Notes: a model not told the origin generated them from the sequence alone. Counted from the first letter of the stretch, positions 11,521 through 21,922 are shown. The stretch: DNA of 64,000 nt from Oreohelix idahoensis (GCA_024509875.1 JAMPIV010009920.1:310001-374000); one strand, 5' to 3'. Numbers and translations are program-made.

Positions 11521-14010
11521 ACTTTGCACGGTCGGTGGCCATCCTTCGTACAGTGCCCCAACTCTGGTTCATTCTTTGCATCTCAGCCTCCACAGTCCTC
11601 CGCCAAGTTGTTTTTGGTCGGCCTCTCTTTCGCTTTCCTTCAGGGGTCCAAAGCATAGCTGTTCTTGTGATGGCATCGGGGTCTCTTCTGAGGACATAAC
11701 CAACCCAGCTCCAGCATCTGCCAGCTATGATGGTGTGCATGTCCTCTTGCTTGCTACGAGTAAGCAGATCTTGGTTGGTGATGGTATTCGGCCAAAAGAT
11801 TCGGTGAATTTTTCTTAGGCATGTTGTGTGAAAAGAGGACAATTTTGACATTTCATTCTCTGTGACTCTCCAGCATTCCGCACCATAGAGAAGCACAGAA
11901 AGCACGCAACTCTGGTATAATCTTAATTTTGTGCTTGTGCTGTATTGGGAGGACTTCCAGATGTTATTTAGGCTAAAGAAGGCTGTTCTTGCCTTATTCA
12001 TTCTGATGTTGATGTCTTTGCCTGCCCCACCGTCTGGTGTTACTATGCTTCCTAGGTATGTGAAGCTATCTGTCTGTACCAGTTGCTGATTCCTTACTGA
12101 TATGGGCTCAGGGTTGCTCACATTGAGCGTCATGACCTCAGACTTCTTTAAATTGATGTTCAAGCCCACCTGCTGGCTAAATTTATTAAGTCTATCCGTT
12201 TTTTCCTGATGTGTTGATGTGAATGTGCCAGCAGTGCAATGTCATCTGCATATTCCAGATCTTCCAATGTTGAAAATGTAGTCCATCTTATTCCTCTTGG
12301 ACTGCCCTCTGTTGTCTGGCACATCACCCAGTCTATGACTGTTAAAAATAGAGTGGTTGATAAGGGGCATCCCTGTCGTACTCCTGTCTTCACCTCGAAG
12401 GTTAGGTTGCTCTGCCCAACACTACACGTAAAGTTGGCATAGAGGCTTTTTATGATTGACACTATGCAGCTTGGAATTCCATAAGCCCTCAGTATTTTCC
12501 ATAAACTGTCCCTATGTATGCTGTCAAAAGCCTTTTCAAAATCAACAAAATTTATGTAAAGCTGTCTTTGCCTTTCTGAGCACTGCTCTATAATGTTCCT
12601 GAGAGTGAATATATGGTCTACACATCTTCTGTTCTTTCTAAATCCTGCTTGTTCTTTCCTCAGTTTGTAGTCTACTGCCTTTGAAATTCTCTGTATAATT
12701 ATCCTGCCTAGTATTTTGCTGGGAACTGAGAGAAGAGTGATTCCTCTCCAATTATTGCAGTCTGAAAGATCTCCCTTCTTGGGCAATTTGACAATTATTC
12801 CTTTGTTCCACTCTGATGGTGTTGTCCCCGTTTTTCACACTTGTGCAAATAGTGGTTCTAATAGTTCTGCTGCTAGCTCAGGGTCTGTCTTAAATAGCTC
12901 TGCATTTAAGTTATCATTGCCCGGAGCTTTACCGTTCTTTAACCCTTTGATTGCTGTGATGATTTCTTCTTTTCGTGGAATGTCTGTATTTACATCTAGA
13001 TCGTTTTCAGCCTCAGGAACATTCAATTGTGTCTCTGGTATTTCCTTGTTCAGAGTTTCTCTGAAGTGCTCTGCCCATCTTGTTTCCTGTCCCTCTGCTG
13101 TCTTGATGAGATTTCCTTGCTTATCTCTTACTAATGTAATATTGTTTGCACCTTGTTTTCCGCTGATGAATTTAGTTATTTTGTATACTGTGCTTTGTTC
13201 ATTTCTCAGTGCTGCCTCTTCTGCCTGTTTTGCAAGATCATCTAGGAAATTCCTTTTGTTGGCTCGGGTTTGGCGTTTAACTTCCCTGTCCAGTTGACTG
13301 TACTGTTCGCTATATAGTTGCTTTAACCTGGGGGACTTCGCTTCTGTTTTCTTTCTTTTCATTTCCTTTCTCATCTTTATGGTGTTTAGTGTTTCTAGTG
13401 TTATCCAGTCTTGCTTCTTCCTTTCCTGGAATCCTAAGCATGATTTGCTACTTTCCTTATATATTGTTGAAATGGTGTTGAAATTCTGGTCTATATCATC
13501 AGTCAATGTCTTTTCCTGGCTTTTGGCAAATTGATATCGTTTCTTAATGTCGGCCGCAAAAGCTTTTCTGGTAAGGGGGTCCTTCAATTTGCTGATGTCA
13601 AACCTTTTCTGTGTAGTTACAGTTGGTCCAGCCCTTCTTAGTTTCACTTTCAGTTTTGCTACTACTAAATGGTGATTGCTTCCCACATCTGCACCTCTCC
13701 TTACCTTAACATCTTGTAATGCATGTCTCCATCTACCGTTAACCATGATGTGGTCTATCTGGTTTCTGTCCCGACCATTTGGTGATTCCCATGTTAACAT
13801 GAATTTCCTTATGTGGGAAAAGTGCTCCTCCAATGACCAGGTTGTTAATGCTACAGAAACTTATTAGCTTATCCCCATTTTCGTTTGCTGTTCCGCTACC
13901 GCATTTCCCCATTGTTCTTTCATTATATGTATTGTGTGTACCAACTTTCGCATTGAGGTCTCCCATTACTATAACAAGATCATATCTAGGTGTGTCCTCC
14001 ATTTCTTTCT
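11521..14010 (-). mobile_element. LINE-A copy A2 (RTE-like LINE), nearly complete RT
   Basis: Minus-strand non-LTR retrotransposon. Endonuclease part 14,002-13,739 (VMGDLNAKVGTHNTYNE), linker and RT N-terminus 13,833-12,835 (332 codons), RT core 12,786-12,160 with AFDSIHRDSLWKIL, GVRQGCPLS and the YADDIALL active site, then the C-terminal domain 12,169-11,521 with YGAECW and KRKRGRPKTTW. Only a few frameshifts separate the pieces. The 5' part of the endonuclease is missing at 14,010, where gypsy sequence begins. About 90 bases of the 3' tail seen in copy A3 are missing at 11,521. RTE clade is inferred from the single polyprotein and motif style. Confidence 0.9.
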
Positions 14011-14538
14011 GCAGTCCATTTAGATTACTTTGTAGAAAAGGATGATGACATTGAGTCGTATTTGAGCAGATACGAAATATTAGCCACTACTTATGGGTTA
14101 GAAAGAGAAAGATGGGGGGTAAAGTTGTCTCAGGGTCTTCGGGGAACAGTTTATGAAGTGTTTTCCAAAATGAGCAGGGATGACCAAGACAACTATGACA
14201 TGTTGAAGCAGGCTCTTCTGTTAAGATACGAAAAGAATGGAGAGTTTTATAGAAAGAAATTTAGGAATGCCAGGCTACTGTCGGGTGAGACCTATCACCA
14301 GTTCTCCGCCCGGTTAGAAATGTATATGGAGATATGGGCTACTTTGGGGAAAACCCAAGATCTCAAAGAGATGATACTCATTGAACATATGAGAGAGTCC
14401 ATGGCCCCAGACATGAGAAAGTTTCTCATGGAACAGGGCGCGGAGAGGCTGGGTGAGATAATAAATGACGCTGAGAGGTATCAGGCAGCCCAGGCAGAGG
14501 TAGCTGGGCACCAAGAAGAAACCAGTAGATCAGTATAA
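14011..14538 (+). pseudogene. Gypsy Gag capsid-like domain
   Basis: An open frame enters from the LINE-A junction and continues to 14,538. It contains DIESYLSRYEILATTYGL, a helical block ending in FRNARLLSGETYHQFSARLEMY, and EHMRESMAPDMRKFLMEQG. The pattern resembles retrotransposon Gag/SCAN-like capsid domains, which multimerise in the particle. The N-terminus is missing because the element is truncated at 14,010. A frameshift separates it from the nucleocapsid part that follows. Confidence 0.7.
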
Positions 14539-14674
14539 GGCCCCTCAAAACTATAATAAATTTGATAACAGAGGTAGGCAGAACTTTGATAGGCCTCGAA
14601 ATGATTTTAAAAATAAAACCTCACATTTCAATGACAGAAGGAATGATGAAAGAAAACCTTTTCATCAAGGTAGA

Positions 14675-15766
14675 TTGTATTGTAAACATTGTAGGAAGGA
14701 GGGACATGACACTAAATTCTGTAAAAGTAAACCTTCTGGATGTGCTGCTATGAGAAGGGGGAACCAGGAAGTAAAGGACAAACCTGCGGGACAGCAGGAA
14801 CCTTATCACCCCCCAGTTTGTGAGGATGTTGTATGCAATGATGTCACCATTAGGTGCCTCTATGATACAGGTCTAGATTTTGATGCTGTCGTGAGCTCGC
14901 ACTTGGTGAACCCAGATCAGTATACCACAGAAACAGTGGAGATACAAGGGGCGACCAAGGACCTACCACTCATGAAACTTCCCATTGCAAGGAAAACAGT
15001 GAAAACTCGCTATGTGGAAGGGATAATCAGAGCAGCAGTGATAGACGCACCCATCTACCCTCTGATATTGGGGTGTCGTTATGTCTACTTGGGGAATCCC
15101 AAGAGACCTGTGGTCTTGGCAGCAGTCCAGACCCGATCACAATCCAGAAAGGAAGAAGATGAACCTATAAATACTCATCCAGAGATGAGAAAGGCACAGG
15201 CTGAAGATAGGTCACTGAAGCCGTGTTATAAGAAACTCCCAAAGAGCCATACTCCTCCTAATAAAGGAGAATTCTATATGAAGAATAAATTGTTATATAG
15301 GAAGGCCGGCACTGGTTCAAAGGGTCATGGACAACTGGTACTTCCAAAGATGTTTAGGGCAGACGTAATAAGGAGTTTACATGTTGGAAAAGATGGGGAC
15401 CACGAGAAAGTAGGTACCATCTGCCAAAAGGTTTCGCAAAAATATTACTGGCCAGATGAAAAGGTAATTATTGAGAATTTCGTAGAAGCCTGCGGCATAT
15501 TTCATGAGGGAACACCCACAAGTAGGAACACGGTGCAGGACCTAGACATGCCACGGGGCAAACGTAGGCCTGGAAATAAAAATAATGGTAATGAAGTAGA
15601 CGACGTGGAATGGGAGCCCCCTTTTCACACACAGTCTTCACTTGAATGTGTCAGAATGGCCACTATACGACGAGTAGTTTTACCCCAGACTAAGCTGACA
15701 ATCCCTCGGTCAGACTTATATAAACTGGAGGAAACACAAAAAGAGAGAGATCTCCTCTCACAATAA
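14675..15766 (+). pseudogene. Gypsy nucleocapsid, protease and integrase zinc domain
   Basis: 363-codon open frame. Near its start CKHCRKEGHDTKFC fits the C-x2-C-x4-H-x4-C nucleocapsid knuckle. CLYDTGLDFDAVVS resembles the retropepsin D-T/S-G active site. Further on, GQLVLPKMFRADVIRSLH through KYYWPDEKVIIENFVEACGIF matches the integrase HHCC zinc-binding region, with the final Cys apparently lost. GTPTSRN then leads to where the DDE core should begin, but the sequence departs from the family and no D-D-E residues are seen, so the core is deleted or replaced. Start at 14,675 is only the first Met after the upstream frameshift. Confidence 0.75.
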
Positions 15767-15907
15767 ACCTAAAGTGGGGAGAAAACCCCAGGAAAAGAAT
15801 CGGTAGTGGCAGATTCCTGTGTGATGACACAAGGAACAAACGTCCTCAACAAAAAGCTTCTAAAGGTATGAAAAATATGTCAGAAAAATTAAAAGTCCAT
15901 ATGTAAT

Positions 15908-16825
15908 TTGTTATGGACCTGGACAGATGAGAAGGCAGAGGAGACTGTTACCTCATCATATCAATATGTGAACGAACTGACCACTCGTTTAAAAACTAGT
16001 TGGAAACTGGCAAATGATAATTTGAGACAAGCCAGGAAAAAGCATGCTGCTTATTATAATAAGAAAGCGAAGGATAGGGAACTTGCTGTGGGGGAGAAGG
16101 TGCTTCTTCTATTACCCGGCAGCAACAATAAACTTCAGATCGGATGGCAAGGGCCAAATACAGTTTTAGAAAAGGTATCCAGAACAAATTATAAGATAGA
16201 CAAAAAGGGAAAGGAAAAAGTCTATCATGTGAACCTTTTGAAGAAATATCTGGACAGACAAATCCAGGAAGGAACACACTTATTGGCCTTGTCTATCGCA
16301 ACTGAAATGAAAAATGACCCCCTCTCCTCAGTTAAATATCCACTGAAAACCAGTGAAACGTTTGCACAGGTGAAGATCAGTAATCACCTGACAAAAGGCC
16401 AGAAGGAGAAGGTTCAACAGGTCTTTGAGAAACATACAGATGTGTTAACGGATAAACCGGGGCACACCAATTTGTTGGAATATGATATGAAACTACTAGA
16501 CCCAGCACCTATATGTATGAGGCCCTATTCTATTCCTTTCGCTAAGGAAAAAGCTTTGAAAGAGGAGATAGATTATTTGTTACAAGAAGGGATTATTTCT
16601 CACAGTGAGTCTCCTTATAGTTCCTGTGTGGTTTTGTTGCGGAAACCATCGGGAGAACATAGACTTTGCATCGATTACAGGAAACTGAATGCTGTCACAG
16701 AAGGTCAGGTGGATCCATTACCTGATACTACTCAACTATTTGCCAGGCTGAACAAGGCAAAATATTTTTCTAAGGTGGATCTTAACAAAGGCTATTACCA
16801 AATTCCAGTAAAGCCTGGGGTTTGA
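15908..16825 (+). pseudogene. Gypsy integrase C-terminus fused in frame to RT N-terminus
   Basis: 305 codons without a stop. The first ~120 contain RQARKKHAAYYNKKAKDREL, VGEKVLLLLPG and GWQGPNTVLEKVS, matching the post-catalytic integrase region (GPY/F-type module). After a spacer comes the RT: GIISHSESPYSS, RLCIDYRKLNAVT and FSKVDLNKGYYQIPV (fingers and first catalytic Asp region). Reading integrase C-terminus then RT in a single uninterrupted frame is the clearest evidence for the unusual domain order. A TGA follows PVKPGV at the end. Confidence 0.85.
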
Positions 16826-17761
16826 CCTCATTTAGCCTTTAGCACCTCGGAAGGTCATTATGAGTTCAACATGTTACTGTTTGGGTTGAAAAATGCCCCG
16901 AGTGTGTTTTCTAGGATGATGCGAAAATTGCTGGATCCCCTGAAAAATCCATGTATTTCGAATTTTATGCATGATATCCTCATTGCTACGGAATATGCTG
17001 TTTGATAGACTCAGAGAGGCTAACTTAACCGCTAGGCCAACAAAATGTTGTATTGGTTGTAAAGAGTTGGAATTCTTGGGACATAGTGTACATCAGGGTA
17101 GCATGACCCCTGATCCCAAGAATCTGGAAAAATTGAAAAGAGCACCTAGGCCACAAAGAAAGAAAGATGTGCGATCTTTCGTGTCCTTGTGTGGCTTCTA
17201 CCAAAAGTACATCAAACATTTTAACTCGATATGTGCTCCTCTGACGAATTTAACTCGCAAAGGTCAACCTGATACAATAAATTGGTCAGCACAGTGTGAA
17301 TTGGCTTACCAGGAGTTAAAAGAAAAACTCACAAGCAGGCCAGTATTGCAATTGCCTGACTTGAATCAAGAATTTATCGTGAGAAGTGACGCAAGCAATG
17401 TGGGCCTGGGCTCTACATTGTTGCAAAGGTTCTCCTCACAAGATGGAGAATTGAACCCAGTCGCTTATGCAAGCCGCAAGTTGAACAAGGCAGAAAAAAA
17501 TTACTCAACAAGTGAAAAGGAATGTCTAGCTTTGATATGGGCGATAAGAAATTCCAGATTTATTTATATGGCAGGACATTTGTGGTCCAAACGGATCATT
17601 CACCTCTTGTGTTCTTGTCACAGGCCAAGCATGAAAATTCCAGATTATTGAGATGGTCTTTATTATTGCAGCCATACTCATTTGATAGAATATATTCCCG
17701 GCCCTCAGAACGTAGGTACAGACTTTTTGAGTAGACACCCTTATGATGAAGATCAGAAAAA
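16826..17761 (+). pseudogene. Gypsy RT palm/thumb and RNase H
   Basis: After the stop, RT continues in the same sense: FNMLLFGLKNAPSVFSRMM, then FMHDILIAT where a YxDD-type box is expected, so the first Asp is replaced by His. 16,971-17,651 encodes the thumb (FLGHSVHQGSMTPDP, FVSLCGFYQKYIKHF) and RNase H (VRSDASNVGLGSTLLQ, YASRKLNKAEKNYSTSEKEC). A frameshift near 17,540 leads to VQTDHSPLVFL and a terminal LSRHPYD. No integrase follows, and the frame stops about 70 bases before the candidate LTR. Confidence 0.8.
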
Positions 17762-17836
17762 CACGTAAGACTTCATTGAGCTAAGTTATCTCGCAGATTA
17801 TAACCTGCAAATGAATGCATGTTTTAGGATGGGAGG

Positions 17837-18350
17837 TGTGTAGTAAAATCTGCGAGAATAATCGCTCATTTCAGTAAGATTTTAGTCATAAAATGGTAAT
17901 AAATAAATCCGCCCTATTGTGTCTGACGGTGATACTTTCACACGCCAGCATAGCGCTGAATTTTGTGCCTTGGATAGGCTTAGAACCGATACCACCGTTT
18001 AAACCGACTCGCTTTCCTTGTGATGTACATTTTTAACATTTTGCCCGATCTGATAGAGACTGCGGAAAGACTTACAATTAACGATTTTGCGGAAGTGTGC
18101 CGCCAAACTGCTGTCTGAATTAACGTAATAGTTAACTTTAACGCTTGTAATTAGTAGTAATCCTTACATTTTTTGGTAGTGTTACACGAGACAATACAAA
18201 TATTTAACGCCTATTCAAATACCCGCCGCTCAAAACCCCGCTTCGCTTGACACGTTTGCCATGCATATATACACGCTGTGGCAAAGCCAACAGAGGCAAA
18301 CACGTAGACAAATTTTTATTTCATCCTCGCGGTAGGGTGTCTGACGTCAC
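17837..18350 (+). repeat. Candidate 3' LTR of the gypsy element
   Basis: A purine-rich tract (AGGATGGGAGG) directly precedes TGTGTAGTAAAATC, the expected polypurine tract/LTR boundary, just after the end of RNase H. A TATA-like CATATATACACG lies at about 18,261-18,272. No second LTR is present upstream, so the 3' limit and the identity cannot be confirmed here; the end coordinate is approximate. Confidence 0.4.
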
Positions 18351-18729
18351 AAAAACAAGTTAGTTATTTGAAAATACATGCTGGCGAGATGAAAGAGAGG
18401 GAAAGATGGTGGTCTTGTGTAAAATTTTTATTTGACGATTGTCAGTGACAAAAATTGAAAATCTAAACCAATATGAAACTGACCATAAAAATCATATGGT
18501 AGTATAGCTTAGGGTCCACTGAGAAAGAATGTGTTTTAAATAATATGGTAGTCCAAGTATTAGCCAAGTTATGGAGAAAATACTAAATGTCTACGGACGC
18601 TCGACCAGACAGACTGTATTTCCTGCTTGTTTTTCATAACGTTAGTGGGGACGCCAGCTAAGAAAAGAGGCAAGGAGGTAAATTCAAATTCGATAGGGTA
18701 ACAAGAGTATAGGAGGGAAAGGGGAGCGG
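18351..18729. other. Unassigned stretch between LTR and LINE-C
   Basis: No coding signal. It may hold the rest of the LTR, the pre-insertion target and the 5' untranslated part of LINE-C. I cannot place the boundaries. Confidence 0.4.
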
Positions 18730-19473
18730 TAGGTAAAATGTTAACCAAAACGAAACATCTTTTTGTATTGGGCATAACTAAAGCAGGCTGGCCAATCGAC
18801 TACAGATTTGGCACCTGGAATGTTCGGACATTAAACGAACAAGGGAAAGTGGCACAAGTAGCAGCAGAAATGAGGGAATATAAAATCGAGGTTCTGGGAC
18901 TCTGTGAAACAAAGTGGAAGGGGGTAGACAAGAAGAAACTCATCACAGGTGAATTTGTGCTGTCCTCAGGACATAAAGACAAAAGTTAACACCACAGTGA
19001 AGGGGTAGCTCTTATGATATCTAAAGAAGCACAGGAAGCACTTATTGAATGGGAAGCTGTTGGACCCAGAATAATAACAGCGACTTTTAAAACAGCTAAA
19101 AAGAAAATAAATGTAAATGTCATCCAATGTTATGCACCAACTAATGACAAAGAAGAGTCTGTGAAAGAAGCATTTTATACTAGACTACAGGAAATTATGG
19201 AAAAAGTAAAAAGAAGAGACATCACAGTTTTGATGGGTGACATTGAATGCAAAGATAGGTACAGTCAACACCGGCTTTGAAGAAGTCATGGGAAAACATG
19301 GGCTAGGAATAATGAATGAAAATGGAGAACTATTCTCAAACTTCTGTGCTTCAAATCAACTGGCTATAGGAGGAAGCATGTTTCCACATAAGAGAATACA
19401 CAATGCAACATGGATATCACCAGACGATGGAACAGAAAATCAGATTGATCATATATGCATAAACAAGAAGTTT
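18730..19473 (+). mobile_element. LINE-C, endonuclease part (segment 1 of 3)
   Basis: RTE-like LINE in plus orientation. 18,783 onward reads FGTWNVRTLNEQGKVAQVAAE, then VLGLCETKWKG (catalytic Glu region), GVALMISKEAQEALIEWE, VIQCYAPTNDKEE and a corrupted MGD.NAK block near 19,230, then MFPHKRIHNATWISPDDGTENQIDHICIN. These are the standard APE-type endonuclease blocks that nick target DNA for target-primed reverse transcription. Stops at 18,987 and a frameshift near 19,245 break it. The reading stops at the 8-bp target duplication AGAAGTTT (19,466-19,473), where a TIR element interrupts, and resumes at 21,288. Confidence 0.85.
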
Positions 19474-19903
19474 GGCACTCTTCCGAATACCGGTCCCAAA
19501 TTAAACAATACGGTTTGTGTTAGAAAATATCCCTTACAGGGCCTCATTTTGACATTTAATAAAAAATAAAAAAATATACGAGTAGTGTTGAAAACATTTT
19601 ACCGTTTAGAGTTCCATAGCCAGTTACGTGTATTTAGTACCTGACTGTTCGGGTTAGATGGTAATGTCTGAATCGATAAATAGTCATTTGCTTCAGTGGG
19701 AGAGTAAAAAGGTAGTCCCATAGCAGATACTACTGTAGGGGAGTGAAGTGTTAGAGACCTAACTATACTAGGTCATGCATAGAGAGGTGGGGTGACCAGT
19801 ACCTTTCCTCACTGCCTTTTCCTTCCCTAACTCAAGTGAGAAGTCAGGTACCCATTTATAGCTGGGTAGACTGAATCGTGTCGATACCGTGAATCTTTTT
19901 ACT

Positions 19904-20350
19904 TTCCAAATGCTGTATAATACTAAGTATGGGAGTTCTGGAGTGAAATGGCAGATTTTACTATAATATTGTAACATGCCAAATGATGTATAGCTCTAGG
20001 GAGGGAAGTCTGGAGTAATGTTATTGCCTTTACTATATTGTTGTAATTTGTCAAATGTTGCTTATCAATAAGGATGGGAACAAGGAGTAAAATTGTTGCC
20101 TTTACTATAATATTGTAACTCGTGAATTATTGTATGGCACTAGAGAGAGAAGTCTGGAGTAATGTTTCTGCTGTTACTACTGTATATTGTAATTTGTTAA
20201 ATGTTGTATATCATTGGGGATTGGAATTCTGAAGTGAAATTACTTTCTCTCTTAGAACATTGTTATTTATTAAATTTTGTTTAGCACATAGAAAAAGGAA
20301 AGCTCTGAAGTGAAATTGCTGCCTTTCTCAGAATATTGAAACTTGTCAAA
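19904..20350. repeat. ~73-bp diverged tandem repeat inside the TIR element
   Basis: About six units with starts near 19,906, 19,979, 20,051, 20,121, 20,197 and 20,271 and a partial at 20,347. Each has a recurring core: CAAATGNTGTATA, then GGAAGTCTGGAGTRAAAT, then TTGCCTTTACTATAATATTG. Units have drifted considerably. They are followed by a 13-G run at 20,362-20,374. Confidence 0.85.
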
Positions 20351-20462
20351 ATTGACATTGCGGGGGGGGGGGGGTTGTGCAATGAAATGACCATTTATCC
20401 TAGTAAGCGGAGTACATAATGGTGATGTTGACGAATATAAAACTGATACAATTTTGCTGCCG

Positions 20463-20712
20463 AACTCCGCCTAGGAGGGCGGCCTGCATGGAGGCCGTAA
20501 GGAGGCAGCCCCTCCACCGTGCAAAGGCACAACAGGCGAATCACCTGGTAGCTTTAAACTTTTGATTACGAGAACTACAAGAGAGAAAACCGGACTGATT
20601 CTAAAGGCGACAAACTGGAACGGACTACGGACTAAGCCGATAGGATAGTCTGGCGCTCTCTCTCCCAAACATCTACACCTCACGGTAGAAGGGGAACGAC
20701 TAAATAAGTAAG
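20463..20712 (+). mobile_element. Internally deleted LINE-B derivative (short, non-autonomous)
   Basis: Begins AACTCCGCCTA, the same first bases as full-length LINE-B (minus strand from 26,495), follows its 5' region through GGCGGCCTGCATGGAGGCCG and the first ~20 codons (block AAAACCGGACTGATTCTAAA), then at about 20,634-20,640 jumps directly to the LINE-B 3' end (GTCTGGCGCTCTCTC ... GGAACGACTAAATAAGTAAG). About 2.9 kb of polyprotein is absent. Both termini are intact, as expected for a SINE-like derivative mobilised by the parental enzyme. No clear target duplication is visible. Confidence 0.85.
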
Positions 20713-21140
20713 AACTTCTCTCGTTTACATCGTAAGAGTAATATGACGTTTATGCATGGGACTGGCAACCTTATCATGCACAATAATGTATTACAATAAC
20801 TATTACCACAGGAGCACATTCATGCTGTAGTGTAAACTTGCTATAAGGTCCTGCTGCAACTTTTGCTCTGTGTTACTAAGTGAGCGAAAATGGAAATTGT
20901 GATAATACTGAGAATATAATTTTATGTCAGATTCCTGTCCAATTTAAGCTGGTAAAAACAGATTACTCAAACTTTCCTCTTATCTCGATAGATTTCCCCA
21001 AGATATTTATCATGCTAATGTGTGAACCAGAAACTGTGGCGCCATCTGCAGAATCATCATTTTCATCTTCGATTTCATTCCTTATAGAGCATAGAACCAT
21101 CACTACAGCTGATCACCTTATGGAGCACAGAACTTTTTAG

Positions 21141-21207
21141 GTCGCCCCTGAACCGGCATGTTTAGATTTTTTTTTCCCCCCATTTCATGTCGCCCCTGAA
21201 CCGGCAT
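21141..21207. repeat. 19-bp direct repeat near the right TIR
   Basis: GTCGCCCCTGAACCGGCAT occurs at 21,141-21,159 and again at 21,189-21,207, separated by a pyrimidine-rich spacer, just inside the right TIR. Subterminal repeats are often transposase-binding sites; that role is inference. Confidence 0.8.
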
Positions 21208-21287
21208 TACCAAATGAGGCCCTGTAAGGGATATTTTCTAACACAAACTGTATTGTTTAATTTGGGACCGGTATTCGGAAGAGCGCC

Positions 21288-21840
21288 AGAAGTTTAGGTC
21301 ATCATTGCAGGATGTAAAGGTATATAGAGGAGCAGATGTGGCATCAGATCACAACCTTCTGATAGCCAAAGTAAAAATGAAACTCAAGAGATATGCAACA
21401 ATGCAAAATTATAGACAACAATTTAATGTAGGACATCTAAGAAATCAAGAAACAAGAGACAAATTTGCGGTCACAATATCCAACAAATTCCAAGTGCTCC
21501 AACAGCTGGAAGATGTAGAGAATACAGAAGACTATTGGCAGCAAATCAAAACTGTAAGGAATGAGATATGTGAAGAAATACTAGAGAAAAGGGAATGACA
21601 ACAAAAAGCATGGATAACAACAGAAACCATCAATAAGATAAAAGACAGAAAAAACAAGAAAGCAGATTTAAACATAAGCAAAACCAGAAGTTCCAAAGCC
21701 AAGGCTCAAGAAGTGTACACAGAAGCAAACAAAGAAGTAAAAAGAAGTATCAAAAGAGACAAGAGGAAGCATACTGAGGAGTTGGCAAGAGAGGCAGAAG
21801 ATTCTGCAGCAAAGGAAATATGAAAGAACTGTATAACAGC
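21288..21840 (+). mobile_element. LINE-C, end of endonuclease and linker (segment 2 of 3)
   Basis: Resumes exactly after the TIR element with DVKVYRGADVASDHNLLIAKV, the endonuclease S-D-H block, followed by a lysine-rich linker (EDYWQQIKTVRNEICEEILE, IKRDKRKHTEELAREAEDS). A stop at 21,596 interrupts. The segment ends at a 12-bp duplication, CTGTATAACAGC (21,829-21,840). Confidence 0.85.
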
Positions 21841-21922
21841 CATCATCTCATCTCAACCCGTAACCCGTCATGGGTCCTAGGGGTGCCATGGTGGAAGCAT
21901 CAGCAGACAAGGTCCTCAACTG
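21841..21922 (-). mobile_element. 82-bp retroposed insert with 12-bp target duplication
   Basis: CTGTATAACAGC at 21,829-21,840 is repeated at 21,923-21,934 and flanks 82 bases that break the LINE-C reading. On the minus strand the insert ends GAGATGAGATGATG, a tail like the ATG-repeat tail of LINE-D (35,767-35,778). It is therefore probably a very short, 5'-truncated retroposon copied by a LINE. I do not recognise its source; the core holds CCATGGCACCCCTAGGACCC. Confidence 0.8.

Larger units (their letters stand above)
14011..17836 (+). mobile_element. Gmr1-like Ty3/gypsy retrotransposon internal region
   Basis: Plus-strand LTR-retrotransposon interior. Domains in order: Gag capsid, CCHC zinc knuckle, aspartic protease, integrase HHCC zinc domain, integrase C-terminal domain, reverse transcriptase, RNase H, then a purine-rich stretch before a candidate 3' LTR. 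In ordinary Ty3/gypsy elements the integrase follows RNase H; here it precedes RT, as described for Gmr1 of cod. The order is physically continuous in one 305-codon frame (15,908-16,825). Several frameshifts, a stop in RT, loss of the integrase catalytic core and absence of the 5' LTR make this a dead copy. Confidence 0.85.
19474..21287. mobile_element. 1.8-kb TIR DNA transposon, non-autonomous, inserted in LINE-C
   Basis: Perfectly bounded insertion. 76-bp terminal inverted repeats (19,474-19,549 and 21,212-21,287) differ at about two positions and begin GGCRCTCTTCCGAATACCGG. The flanks carry an 8-bp duplication AGAAGTTT (19,466-19,473 and 21,288-21,295), and removing the element plus one duplication restores the LINE-C frame. 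No transposase is seen, so it moved with enzymes supplied in trans. An 8-bp duplication is known for hAT, P, Merlin and a few other superfamilies; the GG start does not settle which. It carries a 73-bp minisatellite and a short LINE-B derivative. Confidence 0.9.

Noticed and set aside
10762..14010. Twin-priming inversion of a single LINE-A insertion
   Set aside because: The inverted parts overlap by about 0.75 kb, so they are two copies; twin priming gives non-overlapping halves.
14011..17836. An endogenous retrovirus with an envelope gene
   Set aside because: RNase H is followed within about 80 bases by the LTR-like boundary, with no envelope-like frame.
19904..20350. Regular repeats considered as a CRISPR-like array
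   Set aside because: Units are contiguous 73-bp diverged tandem repeats with no constant-repeat/variable-spacer pattern, in an animal-type transposon.
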